DNA from: Hibiscus mutabilis | Lineage: Eukaryota; Streptophyta; Magnoliopsida; Malvales; Malvaceae | Length of the DNA stretch: 64,000 nt | Direction of reading: 5' to 3' | NCBI GenBank assembly: GCA_019671005.1 | Contig: CM033719.1 | Span: 26,772,750 to 26,836,749, forward strand | In this document: positions 11,650 through 25,220 of the stretch, one piece after another | Position numbering within the stretch: the first letter of the stretch is position 1 | Layout: each line of letters begins with the position of its first letter | Notes under the pieces: generated by a model | Databases searched by the model: none | What the model was told of the DNA's origin: nothing | The model's input: the letters and a program-made list of their open reading frames with translations, nothing else | Translations under genes and position numbers: made by a program

Positions 11650-13092
11650 ATGGTGAAGATTTGTTGCATTGGAGCAGGTTATGTTGGAGGTCCAACAATG
11701 TCTGTCATTGCACTCAATTGCCCTTCGATTGAAGTCGCCGTTGTCGACATCTCGGTTTCTCGAATCTCGGCCTGGAATGGTGACCAATTGCCAATCTACG
11801 AGCCAGGTCTTGACGAGGTGGTCAAGCAGTGCAGGGGGAAGAACCTGTTCTTCAGCACGGATGTCGAAAAACATGTCTCGGAAGCGGACATAATCTTTGT
11901 CTCCGTGAATACTCCGACGAAAACCCGAGGCCTCGGAGCTGGCAAGGCTGCAGACCTTACATATTGGGAAAGTGCAGCCCGGATGATTGCTGATGTATCG
12001 AAATCGAACAAGATCGTTGTCGAGAAGTCGACTGTCCCAGTGAAAACAGCGGAAGCGATCGAAAGAATCTTGACACACAATAGCAAAGGGATCAAATATC
12101 AGATCCTATCAAACCCGGAATTTCTCGCCGAAGGGACTGCAATCCAGGACCTGTTCAATCCAGACAGGGTTCTCATAGGAGGCAGGGAAACCCCTGAAGG
12201 TTTTAAAGCAATTCAAACACTGAAAGATGTTTATGCCCATTGGGTGACTGAAGACCGGATCATTACAACCAATCTTTGGTCAGCTGAGCTCTCGAAGCTC
12301 GCCTCCAATGCCTTTTTGGCTCAGCGGATTTCATCGGTTAATGCAATGTCGGCTCTCTGTGAGGCCACCGGTGCCGATGTTTCCCAAGTATCCCATGCTG
12401 TCGGTAAGGACTCGAGAATCGGACCAAAGTTTTTGAATGCCAGTGTTGGTTTTGGTGGATCTTGTTTTCAAAAGGACATATTGAATTTGGTCTATATATG
12501 TGAATGCAATGGATTGCCTGAAGTTGCAAACTACTGGAAACAAGTTATTAAAGTGAATGATTACCAGAAGAACCGATTCGTAAACAGGGTTGTTTCGTCG
12601 ATGTTCAACACGGTTTCGAGTAAGAAAATTGCCATCCTTGGATTTGCATTCAAAAAGGATACGGGCGACACTCGGGAGACTCCGGCAATCGATGTTTGCA
12701 AAGGCCTTCTGGGCGATAAGGCACGGTTGAGCATATATGATCCACAGGTCACCGAGGATCAGATCCAGAGGGACTTGACAATGAACAAGTTCGATTGGGA
12801 TCACCCGATTCATCTCCAGCCGATGAGTCCCACCACGGTGAAGCAAGTGAGCGTTGCTTGGGATGCTTACGCAGCAACCAAGGATGCTCATGCTTTGTGC
12901 ATTCTTACAGAGTGGGATGAATTCAAGACGCTCAATTACGAGAGAATTTTCGACAACATGCAGAAGCCTGCGTTTGTGTTTGATGGTCGTAATGTGGTGA
13001 ACGCCGAGACGTTGAGGGAGATCGGTTTCATTGTGTATTCGATTGGGAAGCCGCTCGACCCTTGGTTGAAGGACATGCCTGCTGTGGCATAA
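11650..13092 (+). CDS. UGD: UDP-glucose 6-dehydrogenase
   Basis: Oxidises UDP-glucose to UDP-glucuronate with two NAD+, in the cytosol. This is the entry point to UDP-xylose, arabinose, apiose and galacturonate for cell-wall polysaccharides. The intronless frame gives 480 residues, the normal plant length. The start was chosen at [14 protein letters not shown], the conserved N-terminus; 24 further codons upstream to 11578 lie in the probable leader intron. Visible motifs: NAD-binding GAGYVGG (8-14), NPEFLAEG with Glu157 (154-161), Lys216 and Asn220 in [12 protein letters not shown], catalytic Cys272 in [10 protein letters not shown], and the UDP-binding-domain signature [16 protein letters not shown] (331-346). 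No disruptions. GC content is clearly higher than the flanks, as expected for a conserved gene. Confidence 0.97.
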   Translation: MVKICCIGAGYVGGPTMSVIALNCPSIEVAVVDISVSRISAWNGDQLPIYEPGLDEVVKQCRGKNLFFSTDVEKHVSEADIIFVSVNTPTKTRGLGAGKAADLTYWESAARMIADVSKSNKIVVEKSTVPVKTAEAIERILTHNSKGIKYQILSNPEFLAEGTAIQDLFNPDRVLIGGRETPEGFKAIQTLKDVYAHWVTEDRIITTNLWSAELSKLASNAFLAQRISSVNAMSALCEATGADVSQVSHAVGKDSRIGPKFLNASVGFGGSCFQKDILNLVYICECNGLPEVANYWKQVIKVNDYQKNRFVNRVVSSMFNTVSSKKIAILGFAFKKDTGDTRETPAIDVCKGLLGDKARLSIYDPQVTEDQIQRDLTMNKFDWDHPIHLQPMSPTTVKQVSVAWDAYAATKDAHALCILTEWDEFKTLNYERIFDNMQKPAFVFDGRNVVNAETLREIGFIVYSIGKPLDPWLKDMPAVA

Positions 13093-14186
13093 GAGATAAA
13101 TCTATAGGCTCTAGAGATTATACAGCAACTAAACTTGGAGAAGCTCATTTTAGTTATTTAAAATCTGAAGATTAAAGTTTATTATTTATTATTTTATTAT
13201 TGTTGCTTTTGGCTTTAGATGTAATTTTACTTAAACTGGCTGACTCACTGATGCCAACTCTACCTCCATATTCTATTTATAACCATATTACATATATCAT
13301 ATAATATTCTCATATGTGTATTCAGATTATATTACTTTCTCGTATACATATTCGAATATGCATTAAATATAAGACATCATATTAAATATTATTTCTGACA
13401 TTTGATTGAGTAATCATTTTAATTATTATTTTTTGAAGCACTTTAATCCGGAACACCTTTTTAAAACATAATAATTTTTACACTTGAGATGATTTGACAA
13501 ATAATGTCAATTAAAAAAGTAATTTTATATTTTATATAATCTTATAAAATTATTATTTGATTGACATTATTCTATCAAGTTATCATATTTGTTGATATAA
13601 AATTGTCATGCGAATGTATAGTATTATGTAAATTTGTCATATCACATATATATATATAATATCATATTATCATGTCATATTATCAAGTTATTTTAAGGCG
13701 TTAACTGTTAGTTGACTAAAAATTTTTATTCTCGGATGTAATATTTTAACCTATAATAAAACATTAAGAGTTAATATACTTTAAAAAAATAAATAGAGAC
13801 CAAAAACAAGTAATAAATCAAACGTTAGACATTTTTGAACATTATGTCTAAAAATAACGCGAGACATAAATAAAAAGGCAGCAAAAGTTCTCATAAATTA
13901 AACAATAACTGAGAAGTTCAAGAGAAATAACCAAAACTAAAGAGACAAAATATAGCTAAAATCTTCATCTTCCTTTCAAAACTTGAAATTTAATTCATAC
14001 AAATGTGATATTTGAGTATTTCTCTATTTTTAATTCCAGCTTTCAGCTGTTTATATATATAGTATATGTAGTATATTGATACAAGAAGAAAAAAAACTGC
14101 AGACAATGCTAAAGAAGGGCAACAAAAGAATACAAATATTAATTGAAGATTCTGGTAATCGGTTGGTTTCCTCTTGACACTTCTGA
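13093..14186. other. Intergenic, UGD and LRR 3' ends
   Basis: Convergent 3' flanks of the UGD gene (left) and LRR gene (right). AT-rich with AATAAA-like words but no confident poly(A) signal, and no further gene seen. Confidence 0.5.
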
Positions 14187-17100
14187 TTAAACCACGAAAT
14201 CTGTGTCTGAAAGTTCAAGGACCTTGTGTGCACCGATGGGGTTTACTCCGGGTCGGAATCCATTCCCTTCAATATACCTGGAATTGTATAAAAAAAATGG
14301 TTAGATAATTTGTTTTTCAAGTTTGTGGTTTCTTTGCTCATAAATTATGACAAAAAACGACTCACAGTTCTTTCAATAAAGGATGCTTATAGAATGCATC
14401 GGGAATCCGGCCTGAGAATTGGTTATGATCTAAGTACCTGTTATCATCAACGTTCGAGAGAAGAAGTTGAGCTGTAAACAAAGTACGTGAAAAATAGAAA
14501 AAGCATTTAACAGGAAGAAAGTGAGAGATTCAATCTGTATTTCTAAATCAAACAAGATTCGAGTGTTTTAGAAAATCTCACAAATATGTCAGTTTCGGAA
14601 TATGGGCAAGTGCTGTTGGAATCACCCCAGACATCTTGTTATACGAAAGGTACCTGTAAACCGATACAAAAAAGGTAAGAAAAGTTCAAGGGATGCAAAA
14701 AACTCGAAAAGACGATGAATCCCATAAATACAAACTGCCTAGCTTGTTACTTAAACCAATACATTATTGGCACTTACAGTATCTCCAAATTTGTCAAATT
14801 TGCAAGCTGAGTCGGAATTCCTCCGGTCAAATAATTGTTATGCAAATATCTGCATAAAACACAAACTTTAGCAAGTTTGTACTGGATTTCATGGAAAAAC
14901 AAATCCTTGCACCAAAAAAAAAATTGTGAATGAGTTACATAACACATTAACAATTAAAATAACATACAGATTCCATAGAACTGGAAAGCAGCCTTCAATA
15001 CGAATAAGCTCCCGAATGGTACCGACCAAATGATTATTACCAACATCCCTAGAGAAACAAACATGATCGTTCGGCATAATTATGAAAAAAAATTGTTATA
15101 GAAAGGTAAAGAAAAAGGTAAACAGCAAGGTAGACATCAAATTACAAGTGTCGAAGATTTTGCAAAGTGCCCAATTCAGGTGGAATTCGCCCAGTGAAAC
15201 GGTTTTCTTGAAGGTAGAGATAGCGGAGCTCAGGTAGATTTGCAAGCTCCTTTGGAATCTCGCCCTTAAAATTGTTAAAGCTCAAGGACCTGAAGAAATT
15301 TCAATTAGATATTTCCAAATTCCTCTAACATGCATTTATAGAGGTGGCAAACGGGTCATTCGGTTCGGTTCGAGTCTGAATACATTCGGTTTAAATTCGG
15401 TTTGGTTCGGGTCTAGTTCGGTTTTAGTTTGGGTATCGGGACGAGACTTCAGTTCGGCTGATTTTAAGTTTGGTTGACTTTCGGTTCAGTTGATTTCGGA
15501 TCAGTTATTTTTTTGTATGTTGATTTCGGGTCGTATTGGATTAATAGGAGATTGATCGGTTTTAGTCGGGTTTTCAGGCCGAGTTAGTTTTTTCCACCCT
15601 AAATATGACTTTATATAACATGTATATTTGGCTTGTTGGTGAGTAGTGCGACAATTCACATCTCATCTTTATTTATTTGTTTTAATATATTTTTTATTTC
15701 GGGTTGCTTTCGGATTGGGTGAAATCGGTTCGGTTAAAAATCGGTTCAAGTCCATTCGGTTCAGTTAAAAATCGGTTCGGATCAGTTCGAGTAAATTGGT
15801 TCGGGTAACGGGTCAAGTTTGCCAGCTCTATGCATTTATATACAAAAACTGAAATACATTCAACAAGTAGTTCTGGAAATATAAGAAAAAATTACTCACA
15901 GATGGGTTAGTCTTTTAAGCTCACCGATCTCGGGAGGAAGGACATCTTGGAGCTTATTCCACCTCAAATTTCTAGGCAATACATTGATGTTAATCATTGG
16001 AAATTGAAAGAAACATATGAGTGGATGAAAGATAAAAAAATTTCTGAAGAGAATAAAATATTTTTGTCGACGATTTTGTCAGCAATTCTTTCATTGAGAA
16101 CGAATGACACTTTAAAATATTGGTCTAGATATCACAACATGGTTAATATCTGATTATAAAGCTTGGATCAACGGATGAGTATAATGTAGAAAATGCTGAC
16201 ATGGTTCTAATATTTTTATAGAACTTCACCTATGTTGATCCAACTATTTTTTCTTCAAGTACAAAGCTGTCTGACATTTTTGGACAGAGTATGGGGATAT
16301 TACCCTCCAATGTAGAAAACCATAGAAAAAATTGAACATTCCCGTGTTGAACGCATAGTCGTATCTAACACTCACACCCAAGTCTAACTAACATAGCAAC
16401 ATGCTACAGCCTAACTGATGTGTATAGTGTACTTCAGAGCAATTACTTAACTAATGATAAAGGCCTGGAAATCATAATTGCTTCACTTAGTTATGGCAAA
16501 ATGCAGTTTAAATATATGAAATGAGTCAATTCATACCGATATTTAGAGAGCGTAATTCTAAAGTATCTCGTATAAGTCTACTGAAGAAGAAAACGTACAA
16601 CATTCTAAGTCGTCTCAGTCGACCAATTTGAGGAGGAATTGGGCCAGTCAGCTTGTTGTTATGGAGATCCCTGTCACATTAGCAAAGTCGACAAGAAAAA
16701 GAAGTTTCACTTAGAACATCTACATGGTAGCCCATATCTACGATTACGAATATTTTGTATATATAAACATTAAAGGCATTGAATTTTTTATGAGATGTAT
16801 AAGTTACGCCCATGAACTTATACAGACACGTAACTCCACATTATATGTGCAAGGCAAATGATTGAGAAGACATTAACGGAGATATCAAAAGAATCCAAGC
16901 TTGCATCAAGCTTTCAAGTCAACGATGGAAGTTTTTTTCTCCATTTGTAAGAACGTATAAGAGAAGTGCAAAAGTTGCATATTTATTCGTACATGCTTCA
17001 AAAATTTAAAATGACGATTTCATCTGCATGTTCTACAGACCAAAAGCAGGAAATGACACTCAAGTACGTGCAATATTCAAACTCCTAAAAGAGTAAAACA

Positions 17101-18300
17101 AATTTACAGCTCGGGTACAGTCAGGAAAAAAATAAAAAAAAAGGAACATGTTCCATTGACCTCGGAGACTTATTAGTAATTAGATGAGAAAGAACGAACT
17201 CACAGTCTTGTTAAATCCAACAAATTAGTTACGGCAATAGGAAAAGGACCAACAATTGATACTGCATAGACTTCCCTGTAAAAAAGAAAATGGCAATAAT
17301 CAAGATCTAATGTCCGAGTTGATACAAGCCAATAGAATTAACATACAATACCGAATCAAAGCAGAAAAGTATTCACTAGAACATGTTCCCCTCCCCCTAG
17401 ACTCTAAAACAAGACAAGATATAATTCAAAATAAAACATAGAATGAGAAAGCAAAACTATCTAAATTCGATCACAGCAAAACAGTATTCATTTTCGCATC
17501 TTTTCCCAAACCCGTAACATAAGATATAGATACGAGTTGGAACGAACCATTGAAGGGGAATCAAAAGGCCTTTGCATTGCTCATTAGATTGCATTAGTGA
17601 AGCAAAGACATACCATTCCACTAATAAGCATAATATGCACAGAATTTCTTATATTGCATCACTTACAATTCAGTAACAACTCTATAGTCTCCTTGAATCG
17701 AACAAGTTACACCGGACCAAGGCGGTAAATCCCCATCTCCACAAGGATCGTCCCCTATCCACGCATATAGGACTCGCCACCCAAGTGATGCTTTTATCTC
17801 ATTTAAGGCTTTTACTGCAACAAAAAAATACAAACTATCAACCCATTGCATCAAGCAGATTTACGTTCTATTTTAATCTTCTCAATGATGATAACTCCAA
17901 TTCTACATAAAAACCAACTTCAATATTCTAATTGATCTATTTTGTTAATGAGAAAACAGATTCTTAGATTTTAACCAAAGATCAATTCAAGTTGCTATAA
18001 AATAATTCAAGTAAATAAGCAAAAACAAAACAATTACTAAAAGAAACATATAACTTGGAACCCAAAAAAAATGGGGTTTTACTTTTTAATAAAAAAAACA
18101 CATTCTGGGTAACAAAAACTTTCCCTTTTCAATTGTTTCTAGCCAAATTTTCTCAGCAACCAAACAGAAAAGAGAAATGAAGATCTAAAGTGGAAAGAGA
18201 AAAAGGAAAAGTGACCATCTCTCTTGAGAGTTTTGCAGTGAGTAATGGAGATTGAAAGAGCGAAAATGCAAATCACAGTCAGTGTCCAAAGGGAAACCAT
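14187..18300 (-). CDS. Secreted leucine-rich repeat protein, 11 exons
   Basis: Coding exons on the minus strand: 18300-18216, 17814-17667, 17275-17204, 16670-16599, 15971-15900, 15289-15146, 15048-14968, 14849-14778, 14653-14582, 14437-14366, 14277-14187. They sum to 981 nt (326 residues plus stop), with GT-AG junctions and consistent phase. The protein starts with a signal peptide (MVSLWTLTVICIFALSISIT), then an LRR N-terminal cap (WIGDDPCGDGDLPPWSGVTC), then about ten plant-type repeats (for example LDLHNNKLTGPIPPQIGRL), ending ELSDTDFVV. No transmembrane or kinase domain. Most repeat exons are exactly 72 nt (one 24-residue LRR); 144 nt is two fused repeats. It matches a conserved plant family of DRT100-like LRR proteins; the ligand and function are unknown to me. 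One intron carries a MITE. Confidence 0.93.
15341..15829. mobile_element. MITE (probable MULE type) in LRR intron
   Basis: About 490 bases rich in CGGTTCGG-like words, inserted in the intron between exons 5 and 6 of the LRR gene. The ends are inverted (GAGGTGGCAAACGGGTCA on the left; TTTGCCAGCTC closes the right). The flanks carry a direct duplication ATGCATTTATA at 15330-15340 and 15830-15840. A duplication of about 9-11 bases suggests a Mutator-type origin. No coding capacity. It does not touch the splice sites. Confidence 0.8.
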
Positions 18301-20591
18301 AATTTTGAAGCAGAGACAAAGATCTAAGTCTTAACACCCAAAGAAACTGAAATTAAACTCTAAAATCCTTGAAATTTATATATAAGCAACGGTGGAGATC
18401 CGCCAACGCCCAGTTGGCCACCACTGTTAATATAAAATATATATTTCTAAGATTTAGTGAGTAATTTTTGCTTGGTTTCTTCGTGTTGACCTCTGCCGAC
18501 AGCGATTGAAAAAAACATTTTACCAGTGGAAAATGGCATTTTACTAATGCTTCTGGACCATTAAACAAATTTATTAAAAAGGGTTTAATAAAGGTTTATA
18601 TTACGAATAAATACTTAAAGTATATTAATTTTTTTATTTAGGTGTTTAAGTATTTTTATTAAAATAAGTATTAAAAATATATTTTTTTGTCTAAATAAAT
18701 ATTTAAAGTATTATTTTGGTCAGAATAGGTACCTAAAGTATTTTTTATATTAGTTCTTAAAAATTGACATGCGACATTAATTAACAAATACACTAGGTAC
18801 TTATTTTTGACAAAAAAATATACTTCAGGGAACTATTCTGACCAAAAAATATTTTAGGTACTTATTTTGACAAACAAAGATACTTTAGATACTTATTTTG
18901 ACCCAAATACTTTAGGTATTTAAATGAAAAAGTTGGTATACTTTATATACTTATTTGTTATATAAGACTTTTATAAAAGAAAAAAATCTTAATACACAGG
19001 CTGTATAAATTTTAGTTTATATAAATCTTTTAGTTCTAGTGGTTAGAAGTTTAGTTTAAGCGTTTTTACCCTTCATAAAAGTAACAAAAAATCCTCTAAA
19101 TTTCGAAATCGGCCAAATTTATCCCACTCCACTAGTCGGGTATTACAAAGACTTAACACTTGACAATCTTTTTAATTTAATTTGTTTCATTTATAATATT
19201 AAAATTTGAAGTCAAACGTAAAAGGGAAAGATCATATTAATTTAGTTTGCTGTGTTCACAACATCAAGATTTAAAGTCGTTCAAAGCAGGGACGGAGCCA
19301 ACATTAAACTACGAGGAGCAGACCGATTAACTTTGAAATGAATAGGGTCTTAAAAGTAACTAAATCGTAAAATTAAGGGATTTTAGGTTTAATTTTTAAA
19401 TTCTAAAATTAAAGTCTTAAAAAGTAATTAAACCCAAAAAAATGAGGGGTCAAAGTTTAATTTTATTAATTTTAGATTATAGGGACCTAAAAAATAATAA
19501 ACCATAAAAATTTTGGAAGGGGCAAAGAAAGGACTAAGGCATAATTGCAAGAGTTTCAAAATCATTATGGCCTAAAATATAATTAACCCATAAAATTTGG
19601 AGGAGACAATTGCCCCTTCCACCATGTATATGGTTTAAAGGTTTTAATGCCCCATTCTGCTCAAGTATGGTCAAACTATCTGAATCTGATGTGTTCCAAC
19701 TCAATCTAACTTTATAGGATCAAATTTTTGAAATTTGGATTCAAATCGAATTTTGTAAAAGATAATAGTATAATTCTCTTTTACATATTTAGAGATGTAC
19801 TTTTATATTTTTTAATTATCTTTTTATTTTGCATAATACAAAATATAAAAATATTTATGTTAGGTTGAGTGTGGATATCTACTAAAATCGAGTCAAATTT
19901 TGATCGGATAAAACCTCACTAAAATGTCTAGTCAAGTCGGAGTCTAACGAAAATTTTCAATTTTTTGATCGAAGCAATTAAAAACTCAACTCGATTCGTA
20001 CTCATTAATAATCCTAATCCCGCTAGACCAATATTAACGTTCATTATTTATATATAACGTGAACTTAACTTTTATTCTAAAAAACTATATTTAAATTTGA
20101 ATCGAGTTTTAAATTCCATTTTCTATTTTTATTTTTAAAATATAATCGGATATTAATTTCTTAGTCTTCCAAAGTGTCTGAGCAATGGGATGTACATATT
20201 CTGATTAGTATTACTCCTCTTAATTCTTTTATTTTATGTACTTGCTTCCCTTTCGAACTCTAAGTTCGAAATAATCTGCTTGATTTTATCCCGAAACATC
20301 TATATCTGACATATATTTAGACATGAATATAAGAATATGACCCTCCAAATACAAAGAAAATAGAACATGCTCGGGAACATTTCTATATCCAACACTTGTA
20401 CCAGAGTCCAATTAACATAAAAGCAAGTCATGGAACATAAAAGCGATTTAGTAGTAAAGAGTTGAACTGTATTAGTAGATTGTGAGAAACATAAACCAGG
20501 TGATGATCCAATCTGTATGTGCATGGAATCACACGATGACATAAGGATGGCCAATCAAGAACAAGCATGTCTGGAAATCGATACTGAAAAT
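18301..20591. other. Intergenic between LRR and SNAP33 genes
   Basis: Contains the 5' flank of the LRR gene (18301-18400), a foldback repeat (18580-18990, listed separately), AT-rich sequence to about 20160, then the 3' flank of the SNAP33 gene. A few phrases resemble degenerate dispersed repeats. No other gene seen. Confidence 0.5.
18580..18990. repeat. Foldback repeat
   Basis: Left half and reverse complement of the right half share successive words such as AAAGTATA, CAAAATAAGTA, TTTTTGTC and TTTTGGTCAGAATAG, giving an imperfect palindrome of about 400 bases. Phrases like 'aggtacttattttgac' also recur inside. A decayed foldback MITE is the simplest reading. Confidence 0.55.
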
Positions 20592-22748
20592 CTACTTCCC
20601 GAGAAATCGACAAGCACGTTGGTTTGCACCTCGGACTCGGAAGTTTAGCTCATCCACATCATTCTGGAGACCATTCAGACTTTTGTTTTGCCTGCGATAA
20701 CCATTAAAGCCATGTTCATGTAATTGTCTAACTGAGGCAAAATGCACCAGAGACCATGACCAGAATCTGAAAATCGAGTGATTTGCTTGTATTTTAGCAA
20801 TGTAAAAGTTCAACATCTACCTGAATTCGACCCCAAGGGGGACCGGGTTACGATAAGAGAAAATTAACAAGAAACTGACCTCTCAATTTCAGATCCCATA
20901 TCAATGGCCATATCCTTCAGCTCTCCCAGTAGATCACTTAAGTCGGAGAGGGTGTCGTCTTGCTTTGATTTTTCAAAGTGTTACAACAAATCCCAGGAAA
21001 AGGTTATAAATTACATGTTACAATTAGTGGAATGTTTCATCCCTTCACTTCATACACTAATGATTTAAATCTTTTTCTTTCGAGAAAAATCGACATTTTT
21101 GAACAAAACCGGCAGCACACCTCAACTTTTTGAAATGCATTTGTAGGCTCCAGGGGCGTTGTTCGAGATTTTGAATGTCCCTGAGGAACAGGATTCAATC
21201 CGAGCTTCTCCCTCTGTTCCAAATGGTCACCCCTTCTTTTAGGTGAATCATCTGTATTCAAGTTACACGTATGGTTCAGTAAAAACACAACAAATAGACC
21301 GATACAGAAACAATTCTGACGTTCTCCAACAACCTCTAATTATATGAAATTATACATTCTGATTTCTTATCACAGGATGAAAACGAATAGATAATTCATA
21401 GAGGATATGGAAAGAAAGATGACCTCTTGTTACAACGGGACCAACAATTGGACGAGTCTTCTTTGGCTTCCAAGTTTTAGAGAGCATGCCTCCAAGGCTT
21501 CCCAGAAGCTTCTCACCCTGAAATTGGAAAGAACTATCAATTAGACTTGTCTGTTTAATCGCATAAGATCAATCCAGAAGAGGAAAATTAAAAGATTTAT
21601 TAACCTTTTGAAGGTCAAGAAGCATAAAGGAGCAATTTTCATGGAATACCAAAGTTAAATATCATGCTACCTATTTCAAAAACTAGTTTCCTTCCTACAT
21701 TGAACCCCATGTAAACAGTCTGAAGGCGCACAACTCATGAATCACATAGCACAAGTAAGCACTCGAGATGATCGATGCTGGGTCAAAGCAATGGTCTAGC
21801 AACTGATGGTAGGCCAGAGACGTTGCAAGTGACATTGAAAGTAAGACAGCAGATTTTACGAACTGTATTCAGTAGGTTAGGTGAGTGATTTTATGTCTCA
21901 AATCGATTTCTTACGAGGTAGCCCACTGGACAATGAACAAGGTATAAAGGGTTTCCAAGTTCGGAAGTTCCGCATTCACGGCATGTCGGCATCAACATTT
22001 AGTAGTATGTTGTCTAGGGGAAGACTATCCGCTAGCTCATATAAAAGTCTAAATTCGATCATCATTGAGGAATTAAATTATAGATGACTCCTTAAGATCA
22101 TCATGGTAACAACTTGAACAGGCCCAAATATCATCATATTTCAGAAAAGTAAGAAAGAAGAAATCATAAAGTTTTTCATGTTTTTGTATCCTAAGTCTGT
22201 TCTTCAACCATCTAGCAGCAAGTATTTATCTTAAAAACAAAAAGACATACCCGACTAAGGTCACGATCAATGGCAGCAGCAACATCGTGTGTCCAGGTAA
22301 TTTGTTCACCCTGTTGATGTAAGGTGATCAAAGTCTTGGTGGCACCTTCTCTCATTTCCTCTGCAATCTTCACACAGTTATTGACAGTCTTTGTAGTCTC
22401 CTCAGCCTTGTAGACAGCATAGTTCTCTAAATCTTGCACCGGTTGGTTCTCTAGTCCTCCAACATCACCGAAATCGTTCTTGTACTTGTTCCGTGATGCC
22501 AAAGTTTGCCAATACGAAGAAGATGAAGAGTTCGCTTTTTCTTCATCATCTTCAAACGGATTGATCCCGAAACTAGAGGAATCCAAGGTGGGCTCAGAAG
22601 AAGTCCTTCTGGTAGGTTTAAGGGTTTGGTTGTTGTCCAATTCATCGTCGGAATCAAAAGGATTGGTCCGACTCCGAGGAGCAACACGCCCGGGATCAAC
22701 AGTGTTGTGGTTAGTAGTCTTCAATGGGGATCTCTTTAAACCCAACAT
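20592..22748 (-). CDS. SNAP33: SNAP25-like Qb+Qc SNARE (SNAP33 type)
   Basis: A peripheral SNARE that pairs with a syntaxin and a VAMP721-type R-SNARE in fusion at the plasma membrane and cell plate. Coding exons: 22748-22251, 21517-21424, 21251-21121, about 20962 or 20980 down to 20880, and 20691-20592. The total is about 301-307 residues, near the 300 of Arabidopsis SNAP33. Visible are two N-terminal NPF motifs (about residues 29-31 and 63-65), the Qb helix (about 108-165, with Gln146 at the zero-layer position in LHQQGEQI) and a C-terminal Qc helix (LSDLSDLLGELKDMAIDMGS, then DVDELNFRV). It ends CRFLGK, where the family usually has RRLLGK. No palmitoylation Cys cluster, as in plant SNAPs. 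The fourth coding exon lacks an AG where expected (see findings), so expression as a full protein is not certain. Confidence 0.85.
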
Positions 22749-23540
22749 TCTTTTGATGAGTTACAAAATCCTACTTGATCAAGCAGTTGACAGGGAGAAG
22801 TCAAATTTTATTTAATCTGCAAATCAATCCACCATCACAAATTACAACATAGCAGCAAAAAAAATAGATCAACAATCACATAAAAAGTAACACAATCAAG
22901 AACAGAAATAGCTCATAATTAGAAGGAGAAATGTTAAAAATCCTAAATTTATCGTCAAAGACGAATTAAACTTTCTTTGACTTGGGATTTTTCGTCACTT
23001 TACAAAATACCCAGAGATCAGAAAAGAAAAGATAAGAAAAAGGCACAAGATTCTCTCATTTTCTACGGCAGGCAACCGAACATAGAAGCAACAAAGAAAC
23101 CCATGAAGCAAAAAGCATAAGAAATCCAAAAAGAAAAATCAAACTCATAAAGACAAAAATAATTCATATAAAACAAGGAGAAGAGAAGAAGAGAACTGGG
23201 TTCTGTTTGGCTAACCTGAAAGTTGGATTAGTGTGAATAAGAACAAGCAAGAAAATCAAAACAACCCATACGCACAAATTAATAGGAAAAATTAAGGGAA
23301 GAACAGAACTGGGGAGTACCTGGAAATTTAACTACGCAGAAATCTTGAAAAAAGTTAAGAGAAAAAGAAGTTCAAAAACTAAAAAAATGTAGAAGATAAG
23401 GCTTTTATTTGAAAGAGAAAAAAAAATGAGGAATTTTAAAGAGAGGGAAACGCATCCAAGACCCAGAAATTTGAAACTTGTGAGAAAGTGGGCAAAGTGT
23501 AATTTACCAAATATTGTTTTGATCCTAATTAAAGGTCCCT
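22749..23540 (-). other. SNAP33 leader and promoter region
   Basis: Upstream of the SNAP33 start. A probable leader-intron acceptor TTTGCAG lies at about 22818-22824, with the matching donor somewhere near 23210-23340. The region is A-rich on the plus strand (pyrimidine-rich leader on the gene strand). No other gene seen. Confidence 0.45.
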
Positions 23541-25220
23541 GGATCGTAGGTCATGGGTCGGGTTTTCGCCCGGCTCATACCCAAAAATTTAACATCTCTA
23601 TTTGAATCTGACCCGACATTTGATGATATTTACTTGACCTGAATTCGATCCAAATTTTAGAGAAAGAACTTGAATCTGATCTGACATAAATAAGAAAATA
23701 TTTTTATTTTTATTTTAAAAGAGGGAGTTAATTGAAAAAAGTACATATAAAGATGGGCATTATAATGATTATTTTATTTTTATTAGACATAATTGAGAGC
23801 TAATTGAAAAATATATAAAGAGATGAGCATTATAGCAATTATTTTTAAATAGTCCGAATAAAATTAAATTATTATTTCGAGTCAAGACGAGTATTTTTAA
23901 ACCTGAACTTAACCTGTTTTTTTTAAATCCGACCCCATTGAGTCGGGTCCGGGTCAAATGATCATCTTTCCATTATAAACAAACAAAAAAAGTTAATATA
24001 TATTTTTAAATTATTTTATTTAAAATTATGTAAGGCAAGAACCCAACAAGTGGTCCTAATGAAAAACTGGATGATGTTCATTTTAGGAGACCCAAATTCA
24101 AATCGCTTTGTCTGCAAGGTGTATGTGCATTGTAAAAGGGTTAAGTAAGACTATATATATAAGGCTTAAATATATATTTAATACCTGAACTAGACATCTT
24201 CATCTAAATTGTTACATATAGAATCTTTGCTCTCAAGTTGGTCTTTAAATTATGCACTTTCTCCCAAGTTGGCACCTAAAGAATATTTGCTCACAATTTG
24301 GCACCCAAACTTTAATTTCATCTCCTATTTTGATGCTTTTACTAACGTAGTTAGTCCCAAAACTTATAAATTCTATCAATTTGGCCCTAATTTAAAACAA
24401 TCCAATAAATTTAACCTTCATATTTAAAAAACCATCAATTTGGCCCTAAGTTGATATAATATGTAAATAATAGGACTAAATGTGTAATTATAAAAATTTA
24501 TATTAACTACCACATCAACTCGTTTTAGTGGAAAGTGACTTGATTGATATCACTTTAATAGTTAAGCGACTTTATTTGCAAAATTGAAAGATGATGGTCA
24601 AACCGGAATCGCCTCATAATTAGACGATCATTTATGTAGTCTACCCAAAAAAAAACTTTATTTGGAAAAAAATTGTTTAATCGTCTAGCTCAAGATTTGT
24701 GAATTAAAGCATCATTATCAGCAAAATTTATTTTACAATTACAGCACAATCCCAATTGGTTTCAATTATCAATATTCTAAATTATTTTTAGATTTACAAA
24801 GCCGGCGGCCAAACTTGATGATTCAATCAATTTATTATTAATAATTAAAATAAATAAATGTAATAACAGATGAAGTGAAGACAAAGGAGAATTTAATGAG
24901 ACCTTGGCTTAATTTATTTTTAAAAATAAGTTAAGTTATATTTAATAAATTATTTTTCTTAATTGAATATATATTATATATTTTATGAAATTAGTTAAGA
25001 TTTATTTAATAATAATTATTATTATTAAATGTGTCAGGCTCCTAAACCTAGAAGTTATATAAAAAACTATCGTATTGATGTTTTTCAAATAAATAATGTT
25101 TGTATTGTATTTTTCTATTGCATCTGATTTTCATCCAAATGGCAATAAAGCAAACCAATAGTTTTGCATAATGTCATGAGTTAAAAAAATAAAAAAAATG
25201 AAAAAAATTCGTTAAACAAA
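23541..25220. other. Intergenic with degenerate repeats
   Basis: About 23545-23965 is flanked by inverted GGGTCGGG/CCCGAC-rich ends and is probably a decayed MITE. 24160-24480 has the 'ctcaagttgg' and 'aatttggc' phrases of a common plant dispersed repeat. The remainder is AT-rich. No coding region supported. Confidence 0.5.

Noticed and set aside
12331..12891. A 186-codon open frame antisense to UGD, with others nearby
   Set aside because: Shadow frames of the high-GC UGD coding sequence. No plausible protein, and the sense frame is complete and conserved.
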